From Mucilaginibacter sp. SG564 (GTDB lineage: Bacteria > Bacteroidota > Bacteroidia > Sphingobacteriales > Sphingobacteriaceae), in the NCBI RefSeq assembly GCF_013149275.1, contig NZ_JABGNA010000002.1:620001-684000 (forward strand): a DNA stretch of 64,000 nucleotides. Reading direction: 5' to 3'. This document shows, piece after piece, positions 8,157-16,842 of the stretch. A model generated the notes under the pieces. It saw only the letters and a list, made by a program, of their open reading frames with translations, made no database searches and was not told where the DNA came from. A program made the position numbers and the translations under genes. Every line of letters begins with the position of its first letter. Positions within the stretch are counted from its first letter, which is position 1.

Positions 8157-10298
8157 ATGGAAAAAGCGATCAATATGAACAGGCCTTCATCATCAGATGG
8201 GATGAGCCGGATAGACGGACGGTTAAAAGTTACCGGAGCCGCCAAATACTCTGCCGAATATGCTGTAGAAGGACTAACCTATGGGGTTTTAGCAGGCAGT
8301 ACTATAGCCAAAGGCACCATTACTGCTCTTGATACTAAAGCCGCTGAACGGGCTCCAGGTGTATTGGCGGTGGTCACCTATCTTAACGCGCCAAAAGTTC
8401 CGGGTTTTCAACCTGACCAAAAAGGTATAAGGGCGCAGTTAAAAGTATTTAATGACAATAAGATATTTTACAACGGGCAACCGATAGCCCTGGTTATCGC
8501 CGATACTTATGAACGAGCCCTGTACGGGGCATCGCTGGTTAAAGCAACGTATAACAAAGAGGAGCATCAAACCAGTTTAACCGACAATTTTGGTAAAGGA
8601 TTCCCGCCGCGCGGCGATGGTTTATATAAACGTGGTACCGAAGATGCCTGGAAATCGGCTCCGATAAAGTTGGAACAGGAATATATTGTGCCTACCAATA
8701 CGCACAACCCTATGGAACTGCATGCCATTATTGCCCGCTGGGATGCCGATGATAAAATTACCGTTTGGGATAAAACGCAAGGGGTTAAAGCTACCCAGCA
8801 CGATATATCGCAACTGTTTAAATTACCGCTTGAAAATGTACAGGTGAATTCCCGTTTTGTGGGCGGTGCTTTTGGCAGCGCGCTGCGCACCTGGCCGCAT
8901 GAAATTGTAGCCATATTAGGGGCCAAAGCGGTTAAGAAGCCCGTTAAGCTGGTGCTTAGCAGGGCAGATATGTTCACCTCTGTAGGATACCGCCCGCACA
9001 CCTGGCAAAAAGTAGGTATCGGCGCTACTGCTGATGGTAAACTTACGGGAATTACCCATCAGGCTTACGGACAAACATCACCCTATGAAAATTTTACCGA
9101 GGGCGCTGTCAATGTAAGTCAGAGTATGTACGCATGCCCCAATGTGAATACCAAATATAATTTAGTGGCCCTTAATGTAGGCACACCAACCTGGATGCGT
9201 GGCCCGGGCGAGGCTACGGGTTCATTCGCGCTGGAATCGGCACTGGATGAGCTTTCTTATGCTTTAAACATAGACCCTATCGAGATACGAATTCGTAATT
9301 ATGCCGAAACTGATCCGGAAAATGGGAAGCCATTTTCAAGTAAGCATTTAAAAGAAGCCTATCAGCTTGGCGCCGACAGCATTGGCTGGAGCAACCGCAA
9401 ACAACAGCCCGCATCAGTAAAAAAAGATGGTTGGTTTGTAGGTTACGGCATTGGTTGCGGTATGTTTGGTGCCTACCGGAGCGGTGCTGTGATCAAAGCA
9501 ACCCTAAAAGCCGATGGCACATTGCATTTACAAAGCGCGGTAAGCGATATCGGCCCCGGAACAGGTACGGCTATGGTATTAATCGCGGCCGAACAATTGG
9601 GTATACCGGCAGATAAGATCAGCTTTGAAAACGGAGCTTCCGACTTACCACAGGCACCTACACAAGGAGGCTCGGCTACAACAGCAAGCGTGGGTTCAGC
9701 GGTGTACAAGGCTTGTGCCGACTTAAAAACAGAGTTTCAAAAATTAACAGGTAACAACACTAATGATAAACCCGATTACGCGCAAATATTGAAGCAGCAT
9801 AATCTGCCATCAGTAGAAGTTACTTCCAAATCAGATGGTGGCGAAGGCCGGGATAAGTATTCGATGAACTCCTGGTCGGTACACTTTGTTAAGGTATTGG
9901 TGAACGCTTTAACAGGTGTAGTGAAGATAGATAAGGTTACTTCTGTTGCTGATTGCGGTACCATCATCAGTCCTAAAACCGCCCGCAGTCAGATTGTAGG
10001 CGGAGCTATTGGTGGTATAGGCATGGCCCTGATGGAAGAAGCGATTATAGACCATCGCTACGGTCGTTATATCAATAACAACTATGCCGATTATCATGTA
10101 CCAGTGAATGCTGACATCCCGCAGATAGATGCCCTGTTTGTAAATAAACCCGACCCTATCCTGAACCCGATGGGCTCAAAAGGCATGGCCGAAATAGCCC
10201 TGGTAGGCATGGCCGCCGCGGTAGCCAACGCGGTTTATAATGCTACTGGTAAAAGGGTAAGAGAATTACCCATAACACCTGATAAGGTAATAGGGTAA
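8157..10298 (+). CDS. paoC: Aldehyde oxidoreductase, molybdopterin subunit
   Basis: A 713-residue catalytic subunit binding molybdenum cofactor. It opens with the SRIDGRLKVTGAAKYSAEY motif of the aldehyde oxidase a/b hammerhead domain; the Moco-binding part shows GGAFGSALRTWPHE, MRGPGEATGSFALE, and QGGSATTASVGSAVYKA. The C-terminal GSKGMAEIALVG contains the conserved Glu expected to act as catalytic base. The length is typical of the PaoC group. No PaoD/XdhC-type cofactor chaperone gene lies beside it, so that function must be encoded elsewhere. The lack of a signal peptide fits export with the Tat-bearing 2Fe-2S subunit. Confidence 0.88.
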   Translation: MEKAINMNRPSSSDGMSRIDGRLKVTGAAKYSAEYAVEGLTYGVLAGSTIAKGTITALDTKAAERAPGVLAVVTYLNAPKVPGFQPDQKGIRAQLKVFNDNKIFYNGQPIALVIADTYERALYGASLVKATYNKEEHQTSLTDNFGKGFPPRGDGLYKRGTEDAWKSAPIKLEQEYIVPTNTHNPMELHAIIARWDADDKITVWDKTQGVKATQHDISQLFKLPLENVQVNSRFVGGAFGSALRTWPHEIVAILGAKAVKKPVKLVLSRADMFTSVGYRPHTWQKVGIGATADGKLTGITHQAYGQTSPYENFTEGAVNVSQSMYACPNVNTKYNLVALNVGTPTWMRGPGEATGSFALESALDELSYALNIDPIEIRIRNYAETDPENGKPFSSKHLKEAYQLGADSIGWSNRKQQPASVKKDGWFVGYGIGCGMFGAYRSGAVIKATLKADGTLHLQSAVSDIGPGTGTAMVLIAAEQLGIPADKISFENGASDLPQAPTQGGSATTASVGSAVYKACADLKTEFQKLTGNNTNDKPDYAQILKQHNLPSVEVTSKSDGGEGRDKYSMNSWSVHFVKVLVNALTGVVKIDKVTSVADCGTIISPKTARSQIVGGAIGGIGMALMEEAIIDHRYGRYINNNYADYHVPVNADIPQIDALFVNKPDPILNPMGSKGMAEIALVGMAAAVANAVYNATGKRVRELPITPDKVIG

Positions 10299-10397
10299 GA
10301 TGGTTGGTAATTTTATTTTCATAACCACACAACCAGAATTGCTTAACAACGTATTGTTATTGTATCATATATACTACTAACACTAAAAAAAACGTCT

Positions 10398-11243
10398 ATG
10401 AAAAAATTAACTCTTTTAGCTTTATTTATTTGCCTTGGTGTTGTTGCTTTTGCACAGCGCAGGGTAGTTTGCTGTAGCAAACCCTCGGCAACAAGGCAGT
10501 TTGCCATGCTGGCCTCCAGCGAAAAATTCAGGGCTGCCCACAAGAATCCATTGCCTATTCACTTTCAAAGTTCTATTGGTACAGCTATCACTTATAAAAC
10601 CGCTGATGGTAAAGAGTCAACCGCTTATTTACTGAAAGCTAAAAAGGCCACCAATAACTATATCCTGGTGATACACGAATGGTGGGGCTTGAATGATTTC
10701 GTAAAAAAAGAATCTGAAAAGATCTACAATGATCTGGGTAATGTTAACGTGATCGACCTTGATCTTTATGATGGTAAAGTTGCCAGCACAAAAGAAGAAG
10801 CAGGTAAATTTATGCAAGCCGTAAATGAAGATCGCGCGAAAGCTATTATCAACGGAGCCATTGCTTATACTGGTACTAAAGCGCGCATTGCTACCATTGG
10901 CTGGTGTTTTGGTGGCGGCTGGAGTTTGCAAACCAGTTTACTGGCAGGTAAAAAAGCTGCTGGCTGTGTAATGTATTATGGCATGCCCGAGCAGGATGTT
11001 AACCGCTTAAAAACATTGAATGCCGACGTGTTGGGTAACTTTGCCAATAAAGACCAATGGATAAACCCTAAAGTAGTGGGCAAATTTGATGCGGACATGA
11101 AAAAGGCAGGTAAAAAACTGTACCTGCATCAATATGATGCCGATCATGGATTTGCAAACCCAAGTAATCCCATTTATGACAGCAACGCTACCAAAGACGC
11201 GTACGCTAATACCATCGCTTTTTTGAAAGCACGGCTGAAATAA
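10398..11243 (+). CDS. Dienelactone hydrolase family protein, secreted
   Basis: A 281-residue alpha/beta hydrolase with signal peptide (residues 1-20, ends VAFAQ). The nucleophile elbow IGWCFGGGWS carries a Cys, as in classical dienelactone hydrolases; the acid is probably Asp in NKDQW and the base is His in DADHGF. VIHEWWGLNDF is the oxyanion-side landmark. Residues 21-60 are an N-terminal extension of unclear use with two adjacent Cys (RVVCCSK). It sits 100 nt after the molybdenum enzyme operon; a shared pathway is possible but not shown. The natural substrate is unknown. Confidence 0.85.
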   Translation: MKKLTLLALFICLGVVAFAQRRVVCCSKPSATRQFAMLASSEKFRAAHKNPLPIHFQSSIGTAITYKTADGKESTAYLLKAKKATNNYILVIHEWWGLNDFVKKESEKIYNDLGNVNVIDLDLYDGKVASTKEEAGKFMQAVNEDRAKAIINGAIAYTGTKARIATIGWCFGGGWSLQTSLLAGKKAAGCVMYYGMPEQDVNRLKTLNADVLGNFANKDQWINPKVVGKFDADMKKAGKKLYLHQYDADHGFANPSNPIYDSNATKDAYANTIAFLKARLK

Positions 11244-11272
11244 ACAAAACATATCATATAATGTGATGTTAT

Positions 11273-11305
11273 ACCGGGCAAGCGAAAAGCTTGCCCGGTT
11301 TTTTT
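11273..11305 (+). terminator. Intrinsic terminator
   Basis: ACCGGGCAAGC (11273-11283), loop GAAAA, GCTTGCCCGGT (11289-11299), then a T run. An 11-bp perfect stem; the downstream gene begins only 24 nt later. Confidence 0.9.
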
Positions 11306-11328
11306 GTAACATTGCATAAAATTTACCT

Positions 11329-12303
11329 TTGACTACTTCTACAAAAAAAATAATATCCATTTCGCTTAAAGCGGCCGTACTGGTCATGGCCGGCTGGTAT
11401 ATATACCATCAGTTTTATAAAAAGAATGACGACCTTAAACAGTTTGAGGCCTTAACTGCTCAGATAAACAGTACCCATGTGTTTATAACTATGGGGATAG
11501 TGGTTTTGTTAATGGTGGTTAACTGGGTGCTGGAAGCGTTCAAGTGGCAATATCTGGCGAAAAGATTGGTGGATATCTCTATTTGGCAATCAATAGAAGC
11601 TGTTTTTTGTGGTCTTACCTGGGCTATTTCCACACCAAACCGGGTGGGCGAATATGGTGGCCGGGTTATGTTTTTGCCCAATCGCAAGCGTATACATGGC
11701 GTTTTTGCTATGGCGGTAGGCGCTTTTGGGCAAATTATTATGACCAACCTTTTGGGCCTGATAGCCATTGTATGGCTTTTCTATAATTACATTCCGGTGA
11801 GTGCCTGGTTATTTGCTTTGATCGTTCTTATATCGGTATTGACGCTTGCTATATTGTTCATCTGTTTTTTTCATATCAAAGGCATCATTAATTTGATTAA
11901 CCGGATAGCTTTTCTCCGGAAATATCACCGTTTTTTTGATATCATGGGCAGGTACAAAAAGCCCGAACTTGTGCGTATCCTGGCATTCAGCATGGCCCGT
12001 TATATAACGTTTACTGTTCAATACTGTATCGTATTTCACCTGCTTATTCCACAGTTCGCGTTTTTTCCAATGGTGATGATGCTGTTTGTTTATTTCTTTG
12101 TAACATCGGCTGTTCCTTCACTCGACCTGCTCGATGTGGGTGTGCGTAGCTTCACCGCCTCGCACTTGTTTGCCTATGTAACCGACCAAAAAATAGCTAT
12201 TATTGCAGGCGTATCGTCAATATGGCTCATCAATTTAATTATTCCGGCCATTATTGGGTCTTTATTTGTTTTTAAACTCAAATTCTTTGATCGCACTGCA
12301 TAG
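11329..12303 (+). CDS. Lysylphosphatidylglycerol synthase-like membrane protein
   Basis: A 324-residue integral membrane protein with about seven hydrophobic helices, resembling the flippase-type transmembrane domain of the lysylphosphatidylglycerol synthase/UPF0104 family; the stretch WAISTPNRVGEYGGRVMFL is the family landmark. There is no aminoacyl-transfer domain, so it does not itself aminoacylate lipid. The start is TTG at 11329, the only candidate before the first helix. Its end overlaps the next gene, a membrane-anchored glycosyltransferase, suggesting a joint role in lipid or glycan handling (inference). Confidence 0.75.
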   Translation: MTTSTKKIISISLKAAVLVMAGWYIYHQFYKKNDDLKQFEALTAQINSTHVFITMGIVVLLMVVNWVLEAFKWQYLAKRLVDISIWQSIEAVFCGLTWAISTPNRVGEYGGRVMFLPNRKRIHGVFAMAVGAFGQIIMTNLLGLIAIVWLFYNYIPVSAWLFALIVLISVLTLAILFICFFHIKGIINLINRIAFLRKYHRFFDIMGRYKKPELVRILAFSMARYITFTVQYCIVFHLLIPQFAFFPMVMMLFVYFFVTSAVPSLDLLDVGVRSFTASHLFAYVTDQKIAIIAGVSSIWLINLIIPAIIGSLFVFKLKFFDRTA

Positions 12304-13417
12304 TTTTGTTTCGCTGTTTTTAACAGGCATTTACCTGCTACTGGTAATTTATTTGATACGTGGCTGGGGCAGAGTAAAGGTTACCCCGGTAAAAAGCACA
12401 TCTTTTCAAACCAAGGTTACCATATTAATAGCGGCCCGGAACGAAGAAGAGCGGATCAGCCTGACTATTGAAGATGTTTTGGCCCAGGACTATCCCAAGC
12501 ACCTTTTTGAGGTGATCATTGTTGACGATCACTCCACAGACAATACCGCGGCTATTATCAGCAGTTATGCCGATCAAGGGGTTAAATTGTTGCAATTACA
12601 GGAGGAACGCGCGCTTAACTCCTATAAGAAAAAAGCAATTGCCGAAGCTATCAAATTATCTACAGGCGAGCTCATGGTTGCTACCGATGCCGATTGCCGC
12701 ATGGGGCCGGCCTGGTTATCATCTATTGTGGGTTACTACGAAACGAATGACCTGGTTATGGTATCATCGCCGGTAACGTATTTTGAGGAACGCTCTTTAT
12801 TTGAGCTGATGCAGACCCTGGAGTTTGGTTACTTAATTGGTATTGGTGCTGCGTTTATTGGCAATGGCAGGGCGTCAACCTGTAACGGGGCTAATTTTGC
12901 CTATCGTAAAGATGTGTTTTATGAGGTAGGTGGTTTTGCCGGTATCGACGATCTGGCGTCAGGTGATGATGAGTTACTATTGCAAAAAGTAGCCGAACGT
13001 TATCCAGGCAGGATCGGGTTTTTAAAACAAACCGAAGCCGTGGTATATACCCACGCCAAACATACGTTACAGGAGTTTATGCAGCAAAGGCGCCGCTGGG
13101 CTTCCAAATCAACTAAATACAAGGATAAAAAAGTGGTGGCCTTTGGCTTATGTATCTGGCTATTTAATGTTTCGTTATTGGTTAACGCGGCATTAGGTTT
13201 TTACGACCTGTACTTTTTGAAACTTTTCCTGGTTCAGTTTTTACTAAAATATCTGTTCGAAATCCTCTATCTGCTGCCTATAACTACGTTTTTCAGGCGT
13301 ACCTACCTGGTAAGCTTGCTTATTCTGCTCATTCCTTTGCATATAGTTTACTTCGTGGTAATTGGGCTCATGGGCAACAATCATAAATACCTGTGGAAAG
13401 GCAGAGTGGTGAAATAA
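12287..13417 (+). CDS. Family 2 glycosyltransferase, membrane-anchored
   Basis: About 376 residues. An N-terminal membrane helix is followed by a GT2 catalytic domain: VTILIAARNEEERI, EVIIVDDHSTDNT (nucleotide-binding Asp), ATDADC (the DxD-like metal site), GDDELLLQK, and QRRRWASK, the Q/RxxRW motif of processive-type GT2 enzymes. Two to three helices close the protein. TTG at 12287 or TTG at 12254 could start it; both overlap the upstream membrane-protein gene (17 or 50 nt), indicating translational coupling. Donor and acceptor are unknown; similar enzymes build cell-surface glycolipids or polysaccharides. Confidence 0.85.
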   Translation: MIALHSFVSLFLTGIYLLLVIYLIRGWGRVKVTPVKSTSFQTKVTILIAARNEEERISLTIEDVLAQDYPKHLFEVIIVDDHSTDNTAAIISSYADQGVKLLQLQEERALNSYKKKAIAEAIKLSTGELMVATDADCRMGPAWLSSIVGYYETNDLVMVSSPVTYFEERSLFELMQTLEFGYLIGIGAAFIGNGRASTCNGANFAYRKDVFYEVGGFAGIDDLASGDDELLLQKVAERYPGRIGFLKQTEAVVYTHAKHTLQEFMQQRRRWASKSTKYKDKKVVAFGLCIWLFNVSLLVNAALGFYDLYFLKLFLVQFLLKYLFEILYLLPITTFFRRTYLVSLLILLIPLHIVYFVVIGLMGNNHKYLWKGRVVK

Positions 13418-13496
13418 CAAACCTGTGTAAAGATTAATTTCCCTGTTTGTTAATTGTGCCTATTTAAGCGATATTTAGCCGAAAGCAGCATAACTA

Positions 13497-14696
13497 TTGG
13501 CAGATCCTACTCCATCCGAACGTACCTGGCAGGCGTTTAAACACAATAAAGTGGCCGTTGCCGGGCTTGTTTTTATTATACTTACCTTATTGGTAGCTAT
13601 TTTGGGTTATTTAATTATGCCCGATCAGAGTCCGCATGCCAATAACATGACCATACAGTTGAGTATTAAAAAGCCGGGATCTTCTTTTATGATGCTACAG
13701 GTACGCAAAAGCGAGCCGGTTGATACCGTTGGTTTCTTTACCCGGATGTTTTTTGGTCAGCCATCATTTTACCGGGATATCCCCATTACCGGTTACCATT
13801 TTGCGCAGGACTCCATCATTGTAAATGAATACATTGGCGATGAGGATAAACCGGAAAGGAAAGCCTACAATATTTTTGAGGTAGTAAATGGAGTTAAATC
13901 GCGGTACCATTATGGTAAGGATCTGTTGGCTCCGGGTATTTCGACCAATAAAAGTAAAGAGATATATAAACGTTTTAAAGATAAGATCGTGGCCGATCAG
14001 ATAATTACCCGCACCTTTTGGCTGGGTACTGATATTTATGGGCGCGATATGTTAAGCAGGATGTTGTTGGGCACCCGTATATCACTGGCAGTGGGTTTGA
14101 TGTCGGTACTGATCAGTATGTTGCTTGGGGTAACCATCGGTGCTATTGCTGGCTACTTTGGGGGTTGGATAGATGCTTGCCTCAGTTGGTTGATGAATAT
14201 ATTATGGTCTTTACCTGCCTTATTGCTAGTGATTGCCATATCATTTGCCTTAGGTAAAGGGCTATGGCAAATATTTATAGCGGTAGGTTTATCCATGTGG
14301 GTTGAAGTTGCCCGTCTGGTACGCGGCCAGGTGATGGGTTTAAAACAAGTAGAGTATATTGAAGCCGCCAGGGCACTGGGTTTTAATAATACCCGTATTA
14401 TCACCAGGCATATTTTACCCAATATAACAGGGCCTATCCTGGTGCTGGCATCATCCAATTTTGCATCGGCTATACTGCTCGAGGCGGGGCTTAGCTTTTT
14501 AGGCTTTGGCGCTCAACCACCCATGCCTACCTGGGGCGGAATGATAAAAGAACATTATGGCTATATTGTCATGAACTCGGCGTACCTTGCCATCATTCCG
14601 GGTTTGGCTATTATGCTGTTGGTGTATGCTTTTAACCTGGTTACCGTAGGTTTGCGCGATGCCTTCGATATAAAATCACAAAGTACACGCATTTGA
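13497..14696 (+). CDS. ABC transporter permease, OppC/DppC type
   Basis: A 399-residue inner-membrane permease. The N-terminal OppC-type helix is seen at ERTWQAFKHNKVAVAGLVF, followed by a roughly 140-residue periplasmic insert (residues 45-180) that is longer than in E. coli OppC and common in Bacteroidota. The permease core has the EAA loop EAARALGFNNTRIITRHILP that contacts the ATPase. The start is TTG at 13497. Its partners (OppB, ATPases, binding protein) are not adjacent, so the transporter is encoded in dispersed pieces. The likely substrate is a peptide. Confidence 0.85.
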   Translation: MADPTPSERTWQAFKHNKVAVAGLVFIILTLLVAILGYLIMPDQSPHANNMTIQLSIKKPGSSFMMLQVRKSEPVDTVGFFTRMFFGQPSFYRDIPITGYHFAQDSIIVNEYIGDEDKPERKAYNIFEVVNGVKSRYHYGKDLLAPGISTNKSKEIYKRFKDKIVADQIITRTFWLGTDIYGRDMLSRMLLGTRISLAVGLMSVLISMLLGVTIGAIAGYFGGWIDACLSWLMNILWSLPALLLVIAISFALGKGLWQIFIAVGLSMWVEVARLVRGQVMGLKQVEYIEAARALGFNNTRIITRHILPNITGPILVLASSNFASAILLEAGLSFLGFGAQPPMPTWGGMIKEHYGYIVMNSAYLAIIPGLAIMLLVYAFNLVTVGLRDAFDIKSQSTRI

Positions 14697-14735
14697 AAAT
14701 ATTTTTTTACTTTAGTCTGTGACTACTAATAACAG

Positions 14736-15974
14736 ATGCAATATATAGACGATAGTTCTGGTGAAGATGAATTAATCAGCTTGTTGCTCAAAAGACAGTC
14801 GGAGTTAAACTCCCTGTTAGAGATTACCCGGGCAATTAATAAAAACACCGCCACTCCTATACTCATACAAATGCTCGAAGTGATTTTGCAGAGTTATCTG
14901 CAGGTGGGTAAGCTTCGCTTTTTTATCGAGAAGGAGAATAAATTTGTCTGTATTTCCAAATATGGCGGCGAGATCGAGTCGGCCATCTTGCTGAGCCGGG
15001 CCTGTAACAAATTAAGTAAGATCAAATCGCCCGTTGCTATAACTGATCATCACGATCCCCTGCTTCAAAAATATAATTACTTTATCCCTATACATCACAA
15101 AAGCAAGGTTTTAGCTTATGCCCTCATTGGCGATTTTAACACCTCTGGCGAGATGCTTAACAACGACCTGAACTTTATTCAAACGTTGATGAATGTGATC
15201 ATTGTGGCGCTGGAAAATAAAAAGTTGTTCCGGGAACGTTTGCAATCAGAGCGTTTTCAGCGTGAGATGGAGCTGGCTGTTGAAGTGCAAAATATGCTGA
15301 TCCCCTTGCGCATGCACAAGGATGATAGTGTGGAGATCGGTGCCAAGTACCTGCCGCACCAAAATATCGGCGGTGACTATTTTGACTTTATCCGGCTGAA
15401 CGAAAATGAGTTTTTGTGGTGCATTGCCGATGTATCAGGTAAGGGTATTTCGGCGGCATTGCTTATGGCCAATTTTCAGGCCAGCCTGCATGCCTGGGCG
15501 GCGGTAGAAGAAGACCTGACTAATATTATCGATCGCCTCAATAAAATAGTGCTGAGCAATACTAAAGGAGAAAGGTTTATAACCCTATTCCTGGCCCGGT
15601 ATAACGAAAAGAAACGCAAGCTCAATTATATCAATGCCGGTCATAATCCGAGCATTTTGTACTCAGACGGAGAAGCCATTCCGTTAAAGTTAGGCACCAC
15701 CATGATTGGTGTTTTTGAAGAGCTGCCGTTTTTAAATGAGGGAGAAATTGATATGGAGCCCGGTAGTTTGATATTTAACTACACCGATGGCCTCATGGAT
15801 TTTGAAACCATCAACACCAAGATCTGGAATGAGGACAAACTGCTTGATTTTATAAAAGCCAACGGGCACTTATCGCCCGATAATTTGAATGACTCCCTCC
15901 TGGAACATTTGAACCATGTAGTTAAAAGCAAATCCATTGATGATATTACCCTGCTTACTTTAAGGATTTTTTAA
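14736..15974 (+). CDS. RsbU/SpoIIE-type PP2C phosphatase with GAF-like domain
   Basis: A 412-residue predicted serine phosphatase. Residues 15-165 look like a GAF sensor; a helical linker (QSERFQREMELAVEVQNML) leads into the SpoIIE-type PP2C domain with NIGGDYFDF, CIADVSGKGISAALLM and FNYTDGLMD, whose Asp residues bind the two metal ions. In partner-switching systems such enzymes dephosphorylate an anti-sigma-factor antagonist (family knowledge). No antagonist or anti-sigma gene is nearby. A repeat element follows directly. Confidence 0.88.
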   Translation: MQYIDDSSGEDELISLLLKRQSELNSLLEITRAINKNTATPILIQMLEVILQSYLQVGKLRFFIEKENKFVCISKYGGEIESAILLSRACNKLSKIKSPVAITDHHDPLLQKYNYFIPIHHKSKVLAYALIGDFNTSGEMLNNDLNFIQTLMNVIIVALENKKLFRERLQSERFQREMELAVEVQNMLIPLRMHKDDSVEIGAKYLPHQNIGGDYFDFIRLNENEFLWCIADVSGKGISAALLMANFQASLHAWAAVEEDLTNIIDRLNKIVLSNTKGERFITLFLARYNEKKRKLNYINAGHNPSILYSDGEAIPLKLGTTMIGVFEELPFLNEGEIDMEPGSLIFNYTDGLMDFETINTKIWNEDKLLDFIKANGHLSPDNLNDSLLEHLNHVVKSKSIDDITLLTLRIF

Positions 15975-15978
15975 ATAT

Positions 15979-16073
15979 AGTATCAAGTAGTCAGTATCAA
16001 GTATGACGGCAGCGGCATTCCTTTAAAACGTCTACAGGAAAATCTTGATACTTGATACTAGCTACTTGATACT
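15979..16073. repeat. R1 inverted-repeat element, copy A
   Basis: Left arm AGTATCAAGTAGTCAGTATC..., right arm TCTTGATACTTGATACTAGC... ending 16073. The 40-nt core is the reverse complement of the core in copies B and D, so this copy is inverted. The right arm supplies the -33 TTG of the rnhB promoter. Confidence 0.85.
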
Positions 16074-16094
16074 TTCCCATATTTCTTATATTTG
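16066..16094 (+). promoter_or_regulatory. rnhB promoter, -33 element inside R1 repeat
   Basis: TTG at 16066-16068 lies in the right arm of repeat R1; 18 nt later TATATTTG (16087-16094) is an exact TAnnTTTG. The expected transcription start falls at about 16100, the A of the rnhB ATG, so the mRNA is probably leaderless. Confidence 0.6.
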
Positions 16095-16099
16095 TCTAT

Positions 16100-16696
16100 A
16101 TGTTATCAGCCAGATACCAGTATGATTTGATTGAGGCGGGATGTGATGAAGCCGGGCGTGGCTGTTTGGCGGGACCTGTGTTTGCTGCCGCGGTAATACT
16201 CCCTCCCGATTTTGACCATCATTTACTGAACGACTCTAAACAGCTATCTGAAGAGATAAGGTATCAGCTGCGTGGCGAGATTGAGGAAAAAGCTATTGCT
16301 TTCGCCGTGGCTTCTGTTGACAACCTGGAGATCGACCAGATCAATATTTTAAATGCATCGTTCCTGGCCATGCACCGGGCTATTGAAAAATTGCATTTAA
16401 TGCCCCAGTTTTTAATTATCGACGGTAACCGCTTTAAAAAATACCCCAACATCCCGCATGAATGCATCATCAAGGGCGATGGTAAATTTTTCAGCATAGC
16501 CGCAGCCTCCATTCTGGCCAAAACCTACCGGGATGATTATATGTTGCAGATAGCGGCCGATCACCCTGAATATGACTGGCATAGCAATAAGGGTTACCCT
16601 ACAATTAAACATCGAGAAACGGTAATGAAGATAGGCTATACACCATATCATCGTCGTACTTTTCGTGTAACCGATCCGCAGTTAAGTATTTTTTAA
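16100..16696 (+). CDS. rnhB: Ribonuclease HII
   Basis: A 198-residue enzyme that nicks RNA in RNA:DNA hybrids, including single misincorporated ribonucleotides. The active site is visible: [14 protein letters not shown] (first Asp-Glu pair), LIIDGNRF (third acidic residue) and [14 protein letters not shown] (fourth). The length is typical. The gene is monocistronic, with a promoter partly built from the repeat just upstream. Confidence 0.95.
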   Translation: MLSARYQYDLIEAGCDEAGRGCLAGPVFAAAVILPPDFDHHLLNDSKQLSEEIRYQLRGEIEEKAIAFAVASVDNLEIDQINILNASFLAMHRAIEKLHLMPQFLIIDGNRFKKYPNIPHECIIKGDGKFFSIAAASILAKTYRDDYMLQIAADHPEYDWHSNKGYPTIKHRETVMKIGYTPYHRRTFRVTDPQLSIF

Positions 16697-16704
16697 CGAT
16701 GGCT

Positions 16705-16734
16705 TTGATTCCGGCATTCAGGTTGGTATTTTTG
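16705..16734 (+). promoter_or_regulatory. Promoter of GT4 glycosyltransferase gene
   Basis: TTG at 16705-16707, 19-nt spacer, TATTTTTG at 16727-16734 (exact TAnnTTTG). The spacing is standard. Confidence 0.6.
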
Positions 16735-16842
16735 CACCAAACCAGGAATCCATTGAAACCATCATGAGCTAAAGGTTCACAAACCGAAATGAGTAAAACG
16801 GCTCATGATAGCTTCATTGTCATTAAAAAACAATTTGCCCTG

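Noticed and set aside
16789..16842. Upstream ATG as the start of the GT4 gene
   Set aside because: The added 18 residues are charged and unlike GT4 N-termini; MKILILTHRVPFP at 16843 is the standard beginning.
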